DNA of 39,595 nucleotides from a bacterium (GTDB lineage: Bacteria; SZUA-79; Acidulodesulfobacterales; Acidulodesulfobacteraceae), in assembly GCA_021809845.1 (NCBI GenBank), contig JAJZJW010000001.1, positions 125,550 to 165,144 on the forward strand, read 5' to 3'. Made by a program: the position numbers and the translations under genes. The notes under the pieces were generated by a model, which ran no database searches, had not been told where the DNA came from, and worked only from the letters and a program-made list of their open reading frames with translations. Positions within the stretch are counted from its first letter, which is position 1, and every line of letters starts with the position of its first letter. Below, one piece after another: positions 26,449 to 34,559 of the stretch.

Positions 26449-27705
26449 ATGAACGAAAATGTGTTTAAATGGGATAGCAAAGTATGTATTCCAAAAGAAG
26501 GAAGTTTTATAAAGCTAAAAGAGGATAAAACATTAGAAATACCTAATAATCCTATAATCCCTTACATTGAAGGGGACGGGATAGGTCCGGAAATTGTTCC
26601 TGTAATGCATAAAGTTTTAAATAGCGCCGTAAATAAAGCATATAATGGGTCAAAAGTTATTTATTGGGTAGAAGCGCTGGCGGGAGACAAAGCTGAAAAG
26701 AACGGATTAGAAAGAATGCCTGAAGCAACATTGGAAATTTTGAAACAGAGTGTCGTTTCTATAAAAGGACCTCTCGGCACTCCGGTCGGCAAACCGGGAA
26801 AGTCTCTTAATTCAATTCTTAGGCAATCTATGGATTTTTACTCGGCAATAAGACCTGTCTACTATCTTGGTCAGCCTTCGCCTATACCCGATGCGGGAAG
26901 GGTTGATGTGACAGTGTTCAGAGAAAATTCTGATGATGTTTATATGGCTATAGAGTATATGCCAAAATCAGACGGAGCAAAAAGAGTGCGGGAGTTTTTT
27001 ATCAATGAAATGGGTGTAAAACCGGGTGCTATGCCTGAAGATGCAGGTATTACCGTTAAACCGATGAGTGAATTTAAAACGAAAAGACATGTAAGAAAAG
27101 CATTCAGATATGCCATAGAGAATAATAAAAAATCGATTGCGGTAGCCGGAAAAGGTAATATTATGAAGGCTACGGAAGGCGCTTTTATGAATTGGACTTT
27201 TGAAGTAGCAAAAGAGGATGAATTTAAGGATAAAATATCAGCAGGACCTGTTACTGGTAATCAGATAAAACTTTCCAAAGTTATAACCGACCAGATGCTT
27301 ATGCAGTTAGTTTTAAAGCCCGATGCTTATGATGTTATCATAACGCAGAATTTAAACGGCGACTATATATCAGACCTTGCTTCCGCCCTAGTAGGAGGAC
27401 CCGGTTTTGTTCCAAGCGGCAATATAGGAGACGGTTATGCTCTTTTTGAAAGCACACATGGCGTAGGCATGGATATTGCCGGGAAAGGCATGGCAAATCC
27501 CCTATCTATTACTTTATCAGGTGCTATGATGCTTGAATACATTGGTTTTAAAGAAGCTGCAGACCTGATTTATAAAGGCGTAAAAAACGTTATAAAACAA
27601 TGTAAGGGCACAAGCGATATGTTTTACGGATTCAAAAAAATGGGCAAAGAAGCAACTGAGCTTAATACTGCCGAGTTTGGCGAAGCTATTCTTATTGAAA
27701 TATAA
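26449..27705 (+). CDS. icd: Isocitrate dehydrogenase, type I, with NAD-type cofactor residues
   Basis: This enzyme interconverts isocitrate with 2-oxoglutarate plus CO2; in an rTCA cycle it runs in the reductive direction. It aligns along its length with E. coli Icd: YIEGDGIGPEIVP, the substrate loop KSLNSILRQ (Ser equivalent to Ser113), RENSDDVYMAIEY, NLNGDYISDLASALVGG and HGVGMDIAGKGMANP. In that last block the residues equivalent to the NADP determinants Lys344 and Tyr345 of the E. coli enzyme are Asp and Ile, the pair that confers NAD preference; Val351 is Ala. So NAD(H) specificity is predicted. It is 418 residues. AGGAG lies 8 nt before the ATG. It heads the operon icd-osmC-pycA-pycB-ccsA. 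Confidence 0.95.
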   Translation: MNENVFKWDSKVCIPKEGSFIKLKEDKTLEIPNNPIIPYIEGDGIGPEIVPVMHKVLNSAVNKAYNGSKVIYWVEALAGDKAEKNGLERMPEATLEILKQSVVSIKGPLGTPVGKPGKSLNSILRQSMDFYSAIRPVYYLGQPSPIPDAGRVDVTVFRENSDDVYMAIEYMPKSDGAKRVREFFINEMGVKPGAMPEDAGITVKPMSEFKTKRHVRKAFRYAIENNKKSIAVAGKGNIMKATEGAFMNWTFEVAKEDEFKDKISAGPVTGNQIKLSKVITDQMLMQLVLKPDAYDVIITQNLNGDYISDLASALVGGPGFVPSGNIGDGYALFESTHGVGMDIAGKGMANPLSITLSGAMMLEYIGFKEAADLIYKGVKNVIKQCKGTSDMFYGFKKMGKEATELNTAEFGEAILIEI

Positions 27706-27764
27706 TACAAACATAAACGAAATATAACCTATGCTTTGCAGCAAAATTATGAGGGGAGGGAGTT

Positions 27765-28175
27765 ATGAAATTATCTGTTAGACAGAAAGAAGATTTTCAC
27801 TTTATCGGCTCAGGCGACTCAGGCGAGATTAATATTGATGCGGCAGGATACGTCGGCGGAAAAGGAAGAGGGGTAAGACCGCCGGAACTTTTTCTTTATT
27901 CTATTGCAGGATGTATGGGTATTCATGTTTATGAAGCCCTTCACAAAAGCGGTAAACATGTAGAAGACATTATAGTGGATACCGACAGCGAACGAAAAGA
28001 AACTTCTCCTAAAGTTTTTACAAAGATTTCTTTATCTTTTACCATAAAAGCTAAAGAACTTACGAACGAAGATGTTACGAAAGCTATCGAGGAAGCTCTT
28101 AATAAAACATGCAGCATTGCTTACCTGATAAATCAGGTAGCCCCTATTTCGTATTCCTTTAAGCTCGAGCAGTAA
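27765..28175 (+). CDS. OsmC/Ohr-family protein
   Basis: This is a small cytoplasmic protein of the OsmC/Ohr fold, whose members reduce organic hydroperoxides using two cysteines. Both are present: Cys50 in SIAGCMG and Cys116 in NKTCSIAYL. The length of 136 residues is typical. GAGGGGAGGGAG lies just before the ATG, the strongest ribosome site in the window. It sits 59 nt after icd and 47 nt before the biotin carboxylase, inside the carbon-fixation operon, where it might protect oxygen-sensitive enzymes. That role is inferred from position alone. Confidence 0.85.
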   Translation: MKLSVRQKEDFHFIGSGDSGEINIDAAGYVGGKGRGVRPPELFLYSIAGCMGIHVYEALHKSGKHVEDIIVDTDSERKETSPKVFTKISLSFTIKAKELTNEDVTKAIEEALNKTCSIAYLINQVAPISYSFKLEQ

Positions 28176-28222
28176 CAGCAATACTCTGGATAATAAACAA
28201 TTATGGAGGATAATATATAATC

Positions 28223-29641
28223 ATGTTCAAGAAAATTCTTATAGCAAATCGGGGAGAAATAGCCTGCAGAATTATCAGAGCGGCAAAAGAACTGGATATT
28301 CCGACTGTTGCTATTTTTTCCGAAGTCGAGCCGACGGCTAGGCACGTAAAAATGGCAGATGAAGCATATATGCTGGGAGCTAATCCATTGGATGCCTATT
28401 TAAATTACGAGCTTATTATTGACCTGGCAAAGTCTATAGGTGCGGATGCGGTTCATCCCGGATATGGATTTTTAGCTGAAAACGCAGAATTTGCAAAGGC
28501 TGCTGAAGATAATAATATTAATTTCATAGGTCCGTCTTCGGAAGTTATTTCTTTAATGGGTGATAAAGCACGCTCAAAAGAGGTTATGAAGAGATTCGGC
28601 GTTGCTACAGTTCCTGGAAGCGACGGCATATTAAAATCGTTAGAAGAAGCTATTGAAGTTGCTAAAGAAATTGCTTATCCTATCCTTCTTAAGGCTACAG
28701 CCGGCGGCGGGGGACGCGGTATCAGGCTGTGCAAAAACGAAGAGGAATTGAAAAAAAACTATGAAAGCGCTTATTCAGAAGCTAAAAAAGCATTTGGAAA
28801 CGGCGAATTGCTTTTAGAAAAATTTATTGAGAATCCAAAGCACACCGAGTTTCAAATTCTTGGAGATAAATACGGCAACGTGATTCATCTTGGTGAAAGG
28901 GACTGCTCAATTCAGAGAAAAAATCAAAAGATGATTGAAATCGCGCCTTCTATAATACTTACAGAAGAAAAACGTAAGTTTTACGGCGATGCTATGGTTA
29001 ATGCATGTAAGCAAATCGGCTATTACAGCGCAGGTACTATTGAGAATGTTTCGGATTTGCAGGGCAATACCTATTTTATTGAAATGAACACAAGGGTACA
29101 GGTTGAGCATCCTGTTACCGAAATGATTACGGGTGTTGATATAGTAAAAGAGCAAATCAAGATAGCTGCCGGTAAAAAACTTGAGATAAAGCAGGAAGAC
29201 GTAAAATTGAATGGTTTTGCCATAGAGTGCAGAATAAACGCTGAGGATTCAAAGCATGATTTTCGTCCGAGCATCGGCACTGTAGAGAGATATTATGTTC
29301 CGGGAGGCAACAACATCAGAGTTGAAAGCGCTGTTGCAGTCGGTTTTGAAGTAACGCCTTATTATGATTCACTGATTTCTAAATTAATATGCTGGGGTAA
29401 AACATTTGAAGAAGCGATACAAAAAACAAAAATAGCTCTGGATTCTTATGAAATCAGCGGAATAAAAACTACTATACCGATTCTTAAAAAAATAATTCAG
29501 CAGGAAGATTTTAAAACAGGTTTATTTACTACAAAATATTTAGAAGAACATCCGGAAGTTTTTAATTATGACGAAGCTAAAGACAAAGAAGACTATGTTG
29601 CATTTATAAGCGCTGCGCTTGCAGCCTATCACGGTTTATAG
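28223..29641 (+). CDS. pycA: Biotin carboxylase subunit of pyruvate (or 2-oxoglutarate) carboxylase
   Basis: This ATP-grasp enzyme carboxylates the biotin of the partner subunit. Motifs: FKKILIANRGEIACRIIRAA at the N-terminus; HPGYGFLAENAEFA near 77; the Gly-rich ATP lid ATAGGGGRGIRL near 158; GERDCSIQRKNQK near 233; FIEMNTRVQVEHPVTEM near 287; and RINAEDSKHDFRPS. At 472 residues it is the stand-alone two-subunit type, as in AccC, PycA and CfiB. The start has GGAGG 14 nt upstream, a longish spacing, but no better alternative exists. The next gene encodes the matching carboxyltransferase/biotin carrier 10 nt on. Context with icd and ccs keeps open that it is the 2-oxoglutarate carboxylase small subunit. 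Confidence 0.9.
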   Translation: MFKKILIANRGEIACRIIRAAKELDIPTVAIFSEVEPTARHVKMADEAYMLGANPLDAYLNYELIIDLAKSIGADAVHPGYGFLAENAEFAKAAEDNNINFIGPSSEVISLMGDKARSKEVMKRFGVATVPGSDGILKSLEEAIEVAKEIAYPILLKATAGGGGRGIRLCKNEEELKKNYESAYSEAKKAFGNGELLLEKFIENPKHTEFQILGDKYGNVIHLGERDCSIQRKNQKMIEIAPSIILTEEKRKFYGDAMVNACKQIGYYSAGTIENVSDLQGNTYFIEMNTRVQVEHPVTEMITGVDIVKEQIKIAAGKKLEIKQEDVKLNGFAIECRINAEDSKHDFRPSIGTVERYYVPGGNNIRVESAVAVGFEVTPYYDSLISKLICWGKTFEEAIQKTKIALDSYEISGIKTTIPILKKIIQQEDFKTGLFTTKYLEEHPEVFNYDEAKDKEDYVAFISAALAAYHGL

Positions 29642-29651
29642 GAGGATATCA

Positions 29652-31574
29652 ATGAGCACTATAGAAACTATTGAAGAAATGTTGAAGAAAGGTAAGATTG
29701 AAGCGGCAAAACCGAAGAAAATATTTATAACAGATTTAACAGCGAGAGACGGGATTCAGTGTAAGTTAGCGACGAGGGTTAAGACCGATGATTTAATTCC
29801 ATTATGCGAAAAAATGGACAAAGCAGGTTTGTACGCTTTTGAGATGTGGGGCGGAGCTACATACGATGTTTGCCTCAGGTACTTAAAAGAAGACCCGTGG
29901 GAAAGATTGAGACGCATAAAAGAAGTAATGCCTAAAACAAAACTTCAAATGCTGTTTCGCGGTCAGAGCATAGTCGGATATAGACCTAGAGCTGATAAAG
30001 TAGTGTATAAGTTTGTAGAAAAAGCGCTTAAAAACGGAATAACGGTTTTTAGAGTTTTCGATTCGCTAAACGATAATAGAAATATTGAGGTTGCCTGTAA
30101 GGCTGTAAAAGAACTTGGCGGCGAGTGCCACGCCGAAATAAGCTACACGAAAAGCCCTGTTCATACTTATGAAAAATGGATGCAGTATGCCGATGAGCTT
30201 ATCGAGATTGCACCCGACTGGCTCTCATTTAAAGATGCAACCGGTATAATGATGCCTTTAGATACTTACAATATTATAAAAAGCATAAAAGATAAAGTTG
30301 GCGATAAAATAAAGGTTTTGCTTCATAATCACGATATGAGCGGAACGGCAATAATGAACCACATGATGGCAATCTATGCAGGTGTGGATATGTTAGATAC
30401 CGTACTGTCGCCTTTAGCTTTCGGTTCTTCTCATCCGGCAACAGAAAGCGTTGTTGCAGCTTTGCAGGGCACGCCTTATGATACCGGCATAGATATTAAA
30501 GTTTTAGAAGAAGCAGCTGCTATAATGTCGGGGATAAAGAAAAATTATAAAAAATATGAAACAGAATACGGCGGGGTTAACGCAAAAGTTTTAATTCATA
30601 AAATCCCCGGCGGCATGATTTCAAATATGGTGGCACAGTTAAAAGAAGCCAATGCTTCAGACAGGATAGAAGAGGTCCTAAAGGAAACCCCTATAGTGGA
30701 AAAAGACCTCGGCTATCCGCCGCTTCTTACTCCGTCTTCTCAGATAGTCGGTGTTCAGGCTGTTTTGAATGTTATTTCAGGAGAAAGATATAAAATTATT
30801 ACAAAGGAAGTCAGAGACTATGTATCCGGAAAATATGGAATGCCTCCGGGAACAGTCTCTAAGGAACTTGTTACTAAAATTTTAGGACCGGACCAAAAAC
30901 CTGATTACGGCAAAAAGCCAAGCGAAAGTGCAGATGCAAACGAATGGGATAATGCCGTTAAGGAAGTCGGAATATTGTCAAAATCAGATGAAGATATACT
31001 TTTATATGTACTTTTCCCAATGCAGGGAATGGAATTTCTGAAGGCTAGAGAGAGCGGAGACCTTGTGTCTGACGTTATTGCCGGTGCTGAGGAAATGATA
31101 GAAACGCAGCCCGGTGTTATGGAAAATGCTGCCCCTGTCGAGTTTGACATTACTTATCACGGTGATAAATTCAGCGTTAAAGTAGAGGGTGTTTCGCCAA
31201 GCCAGCAACAGGGAAAACCAAGAAAATACTATGTAAGAGTCCAGGGTAAACTTGAAGAAGTTCAGCTTTATTCAAAAGTAGAGGCTGCTGTAGGCGCGGG
31301 TAATTATTCTCAATGCAGACCTGGAACACAATTAACATCGCAGCGCAATGTTGCTCAGGAAGGGGACGCTACAGCCCCGATAGCCGGCAGAGTCGCAAAA
31401 ATTCTTGCAAAAGAAGGCGATAAGGTTGAAAAAGGTCAAACAATAGCAGTAGTGGAAGCAATGAAAATGGAAAATGAAATTCATGCTCCGATATCAGGGA
31501 CGGTAAAAGCTATTTATGTTAAAGTCGGCGATAATATAATCCCTGCAGACGCGCTTCTTAGAATAGAACCCTGA
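29652..31574 (+). CDS. pycB: Biotin carboxyltransferase with biotin carrier domain (PycB/OadA/CfiA family)
   Basis: Domains: an HMGL-like carboxyltransferase TIM barrel (about 20-300), the conserved PYC/OADA segment (to about 480) and a C-terminal biotinyl domain with VVEAMKMEN (biotinylated Lys605). The carbamylated-lysine site (SFKDATGIMMP) and metal histidines (LLHNHDMSG) are present. The normally near-invariant block DAHQSLLATR reads DGIQCKLATR (33-42), and SMTYGHSPTES-type sequence reads LAFGSSHPATES. The substrate pocket is therefore divergent, and acceptor identity (pyruvate or 2-oxoglutarate) is open. I set the start at the ATG at 29652 with AGGAGG upstream; a longer frame from 29619 overlaps pycA and lacks a ribosome site. 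It is 640 residues. ccsA follows 21 nt later. Confidence 0.88.
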   Translation: MSTIETIEEMLKKGKIEAAKPKKIFITDLTARDGIQCKLATRVKTDDLIPLCEKMDKAGLYAFEMWGGATYDVCLRYLKEDPWERLRRIKEVMPKTKLQMLFRGQSIVGYRPRADKVVYKFVEKALKNGITVFRVFDSLNDNRNIEVACKAVKELGGECHAEISYTKSPVHTYEKWMQYADELIEIAPDWLSFKDATGIMMPLDTYNIIKSIKDKVGDKIKVLLHNHDMSGTAIMNHMMAIYAGVDMLDTVLSPLAFGSSHPATESVVAALQGTPYDTGIDIKVLEEAAAIMSGIKKNYKKYETEYGGVNAKVLIHKIPGGMISNMVAQLKEANASDRIEEVLKETPIVEKDLGYPPLLTPSSQIVGVQAVLNVISGERYKIITKEVRDYVSGKYGMPPGTVSKELVTKILGPDQKPDYGKKPSESADANEWDNAVKEVGILSKSDEDILLYVLFPMQGMEFLKARESGDLVSDVIAGAEEMIETQPGVMENAAPVEFDITYHGDKFSVKVEGVSPSQQQGKPRKYYVRVQGKLEEVQLYSKVEAAVGAGNYSQCRPGTQLTSQRNVAQEGDATAPIAGRVAKILAKEGDKVEKGQTIAVVEAMKMENEIHAPISGTVKAIYVKVGDNIIPADALLRIEP

Positions 31575-31595
31575 TACTAATGGAGGTATTTATTT

Positions 31596-32837
31596 ATGAA
31601 ACTTTATGAGTATGAAACATATGATGCAATATTTAAAAAATACGGCGTGCCCACTCCAAAATATTTAGTAGTTCAACATCCTGGGCAAAACGTCGAGGAT
31701 TTTGTTGACCAGTATGGCGATGTTGTTTTAAAATCTCAGGTCTTGGTCGGGAAAAGAGGCAAGGCTGGAGCTGTAAAATTTGCATCGAGCGGAGATGAGG
31801 CAAACGAACATGTTAAGGCTTTAATGACTAGCGATGTTTATGGAGAAATGCCGGTAAGCGTTATTTTACAGGAAAAAGCTTCAATATTGAAAGAACTTTA
31901 TGTCAGTTTTACATATTCTTCAAAACACAGAAGACCTGTTCTTGTAATTTCATTGCAAGGCGGCATGGAGATTGAAGAACAGGAATCTGCAAAAATTTTT
32001 ACGTTTGACATTGACCCGTTAGAAGGACTTTTTGCTTATAAAGTTAGAGAGATTCTTCTTGAAATCGGCTTGCAAGATAAACAAATTTTACGGCAGCTTT
32101 CTGAAGTTGTTGCAAATATGTATCACGGTTTCTGGAGTTCGGAAGCAAGACTTGTGGAAGTTAATCCGATAGCTATTGTTGAGGATAAAAAAGTACCCGG
32201 AAAACAAAAAATACTTGCTCTTGACGCCGTAACAATAATCGACGACGACGCGCGGATTGCCCCATCAAAGATATATTCGGCAAGGGGGTCAATGGGGAGA
32301 CCGTTAACAGAAAGAGAGTCGGCAGCTCATCTTATAGACAGGGATGACCATAGGGGAAAAGCAGGTTCTTATGTTGAACTTGACGGCGATATTGCTCTTA
32401 TGACCTTTGGCGGCGGAGGCTCTACAATTACGGCGGAAACTGTCATTGCACTAGGATTAAAACCGGCAAACCTGACTGATATCGGCGGAAATCCTCCTGC
32501 GGAAAAAATGAATAAAATAACCAAAATAATTTTATCTAAACCGGGATTAAAAGCAGTGCTGGTTTGCGGCGGGACTGCGAGCAACACGAGAATTGATGTG
32601 ACACTTGGAGAAGGTCTCGTTTCAGCAATCGAAGAAATGATAGAGGCAGGAACTTTTCCTAAAGGAATAATCTGGGTTGTGAGAAGAAGCGGTCCGGAAT
32701 ACGAAAAAGGATTGCGGATGTTAAACGAATGTTTTGTAAAAAATAATATAGAAGCGGTAATTTACGATTCTGAGCTTCCTTTGACCGCCGCTCCTCAAAA
32801 ACTTTACGATATATTAAAAGGAAGGAAAATTATTTAA
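31596..32837 (+). CDS. ccsA: Citryl-CoA synthetase large subunit
   Basis: This ATP-grasp, succinyl-CoA-synthetase-beta-like subunit activates citrate to citryl-CoA with ATP and CoA, the first half of citrate cleavage in the rTCA cycle. At 413 residues it is close to the roughly 46-kDa Hydrogenobacter CcsA. The N-terminal grasp domain (KLYEYETYDAIFKKYGVPTP) is followed by a CoA-ligase domain with LMTFGGGGSTITAE and TDIGGNPPAEKMNK. This differs from the GGAGLAMATMD block of SucC and resembles the ATP-citrate lyase/Ccs branch. The small subunit and citryl-CoA lyase are encoded next, which decides the assignment. GGAGG lies about 10 nt before the ATG. The last codons and stop are repeated three times in tandem. 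Confidence 0.88.
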   Translation: MKLYEYETYDAIFKKYGVPTPKYLVVQHPGQNVEDFVDQYGDVVLKSQVLVGKRGKAGAVKFASSGDEANEHVKALMTSDVYGEMPVSVILQEKASILKELYVSFTYSSKHRRPVLVISLQGGMEIEEQESAKIFTFDIDPLEGLFAYKVREILLEIGLQDKQILRQLSEVVANMYHGFWSSEARLVEVNPIAIVEDKKVPGKQKILALDAVTIIDDDARIAPSKIYSARGSMGRPLTERESAAHLIDRDDHRGKAGSYVELDGDIALMTFGGGGSTITAETVIALGLKPANLTDIGGNPPAEKMNKITKIILSKPGLKAVLVCGGTASNTRIDVTLGEGLVSAIEEMIEAGTFPKGIIWVVRRSGPEYEKGLRMLNECFVKNNIEAVIYDSELPLTAAPQKLYDILKGRKII

Positions 32838-32990
32838 CTATTGTTTAATATTATTTGTTCAAAAACTTTACGATATATTAAAAGGAAGGAAAATTATTTA
32901 ACTATTGTTTAATATTATTTGTTCAAAAACTTTACGATATATTAAAAGGAAGGAAAATTATTTAACTATTGTTTAATATTATTTGTTCAA
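32796..32990 (+). repeat. 64-bp tandem duplication of the ccsA 3' end (3 copies)
   Basis: caaaaactttacgatatatt starts at 32796 (inside ccsA), 32860 and 32924, so the period is exactly 64 bp. The unit covers the final 14 codons, the stop TAA and the AT-rich spacer to ttgtt. Copies look essentially identical, which implies very recent amplification. The period is not a multiple of three and the first stop is intact, so the protein is unaffected. Confidence 0.97.
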
Positions 32991-33099
32991 TAAATATTAG
33001 TTATTTAATAACCATTTTAATTTAAATAATATTAAAAATCGATTTAATATTCCATATTAAATTTAAATATGAGACAACAGACATGGAGATAATTAAATT

Positions 33100-34101
33100 A
33101 TGAAAGGCACTAAATATTTAAATGACGAGACAGGCGTTATAGTAATCGGAATTACAGGAAGGGAAGCTTCGCAGGTTGTAATAGAATCTGAAAAACTTTA
33201 TCCCGGGATAGTAAAATGCGGTGTTACTCCGGGTAAGGGCGGAATTCCCAACGACGCGTTGAACGTTCCTGTTTTTGATACTGTTAAAGAAGCGCTTGCG
33301 GTTTCAAAATTTAAAAAAACGGTAAATACAGGACTTATATATGTGCCGCCTACTTCTGTTTTGGACGCGGTAATGGAGTTGGTCAACCATGATATAAAAC
33401 TTTTATATATCATAACAGAGCATGTTCCTATCAGAGATTCTATTATTATTTATGAAATAGCTAAATCTAAGGGGGTAACCATAATAGGGGGCACTTCGTT
33501 AGGATGTTTTGCCCCATCGGTGGGCAGAATAGGCGCAATCGGCGGAAAAGACCCGAGCGTAGCTTTTAAAGAAGGTTCCGTAGTCGTTTTATCAAAAAGC
33601 GGGGGGCTTACCGTAACCACTTCCGAAATGATTAAAAGACGCGGATATGGTATATATATGGCTTTAGCTTTGGGAGGAGATATTATATCCTGCACTACTT
33701 TTGCGGATGTGCTGCCGGAACTAGAGAAAGATGCTAATGTTAACGCCTGTGTAATTCTTGGCGAACCGGGAGGAACATATGAGGAACAGGTTGCAGAATT
33801 AATATTAAAAGGCGGATATACCAAGCCTCTTGCAATATTTGTATCAGGCGTATTCCAGGAAAATATGCCGGACGGTGTTGCATTCGGTCATGCTGGCGCT
33901 ATTGTTGAAAGGGGTATGGGTAAGGCTACCGATAAAATTAATTTTCTTGAAGAAGTCGGGAAAAAAACCGGTACTGTAAAAGTAGCCCGTTTTTATCACG
34001 ACTTAGTCAATTGTCTTATATCTCTCGGGGTAAAAAAAGACTTTAAAGACACTTCTTCTGATGATGTAAAACCTCTTTACAGTACTCTTAAGGCTTCTTA
34101 A
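33100..34101 (+). CDS. ccsB: Citryl-CoA synthetase small subunit
   Basis: This is a succinyl-CoA-synthetase-alpha-like subunit with a CoA-binding Rossmann domain (VIVIGITGREASQ near 14-26, CGVTPGKGG near 46) and the phosphohistidine loop FGHAGAIVERG with His264. At 333 residues it is a little longer than SucD and close to the 36-kDa CcsB. It pairs with CcsA to form citryl-CoA. GGAG lies 11 nt before the ATG. A strong intrinsic terminator lies 80 nt after the stop, making this the last gene of the icd-pyc-ccs transcript. The 262-nt gap to ccsA is taken up mainly by copies of the ccsA tail. An alternative identity as SucD is less likely given the adjacent citryl-CoA lyase. Confidence 0.87.
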   Translation: MKGTKYLNDETGVIVIGITGREASQVVIESEKLYPGIVKCGVTPGKGGIPNDALNVPVFDTVKEALAVSKFKKTVNTGLIYVPPTSVLDAVMELVNHDIKLLYIITEHVPIRDSIIIYEIAKSKGVTIIGGTSLGCFAPSVGRIGAIGGKDPSVAFKEGSVVVLSKSGGLTVTTSEMIKRRGYGIYMALALGGDIISCTTFADVLPELEKDANVNACVILGEPGGTYEEQVAELILKGGYTKPLAIFVSGVFQENMPDGVAFGHAGAIVERGMGKATDKINFLEEVGKKTGTVKVARFYHDLVNCLISLGVKKDFKDTSSDDVKPLYSTLKAS

Positions 34102-34180
34102 CTTTATTACTTAAATATTAATTGAATATTAATTAAATATTTTTGCCAGAATTTATCAGAATATAGAATAAATCATAATT

Positions 34181-34220
34181 AACACCTTGATATTATACAA
34201 TATTAAGGTGTTAATTTTTT
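34181..34220 (+). terminator. Intrinsic terminator after ccsB
   Basis: A 14-bp stem (AACACCTTGATATT with AATATTAAGGTGTT, one G-U pair) has a 4-nt loop at 34195-34198 and is followed by AATTTTTTT. This is the clearest intrinsic terminator in the window and separates the ccs genes from ccl. Confidence 0.85.
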
Positions 34221-34559
34221 TATTGGGCAAGATTTATTATTTATTTATTTATTAGTATTTAGTATTTAGTTTTTAATATTTAATATTTAATATTTATTTA
34301 TTAGCATTTATTAGTCATTAGTATTTAGTATTTAGTTTTTAATATTAATTATTTTTATTAGCATTTATTAGTCATTAGTATTTAGTATTTAGTTTTTAAT
34401 ATTAATTATTTTTATTAGCATTTATTATTATTTATTATTTTATGTTTGCAAAATATAAGAAATAGTATTATATTAGAAGAATTATGTATAAATTATATTA
34501 TATAATCATTAATTATTAAAAATTATACAATTATACAAAATATTGGAGCAAATCTTAAT
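34221..34559. repeat. Spacer before ccl with a 57-bp tandem repeat
   Basis: ttagcatttattag is repeated at 34301, 34358 and, in part, 34415 (period 57 bp). Each unit contains the sub-repeat tatttagtatttagttttta. The remaining approximately 120 bp before ccl are A/T-rich and must contain the ccl promoter, but no convincing -35/-10 pair stands out. Confidence 0.88.

Noticed and set aside
29619-29651. Upstream ATG start for the carboxyltransferase
   Set aside because: It overlaps pycA in another frame and has no ribosome site, whereas AGGAGG sits just before the ATG at 29652.
31596-34101. Succinyl-CoA synthetase (sucCD)
   Set aside because: The ATP-grasp and CoA-ligase blocks are unlike SucC, and a stand-alone citryl-CoA lyase follows, so citryl-CoA synthetase fits better.
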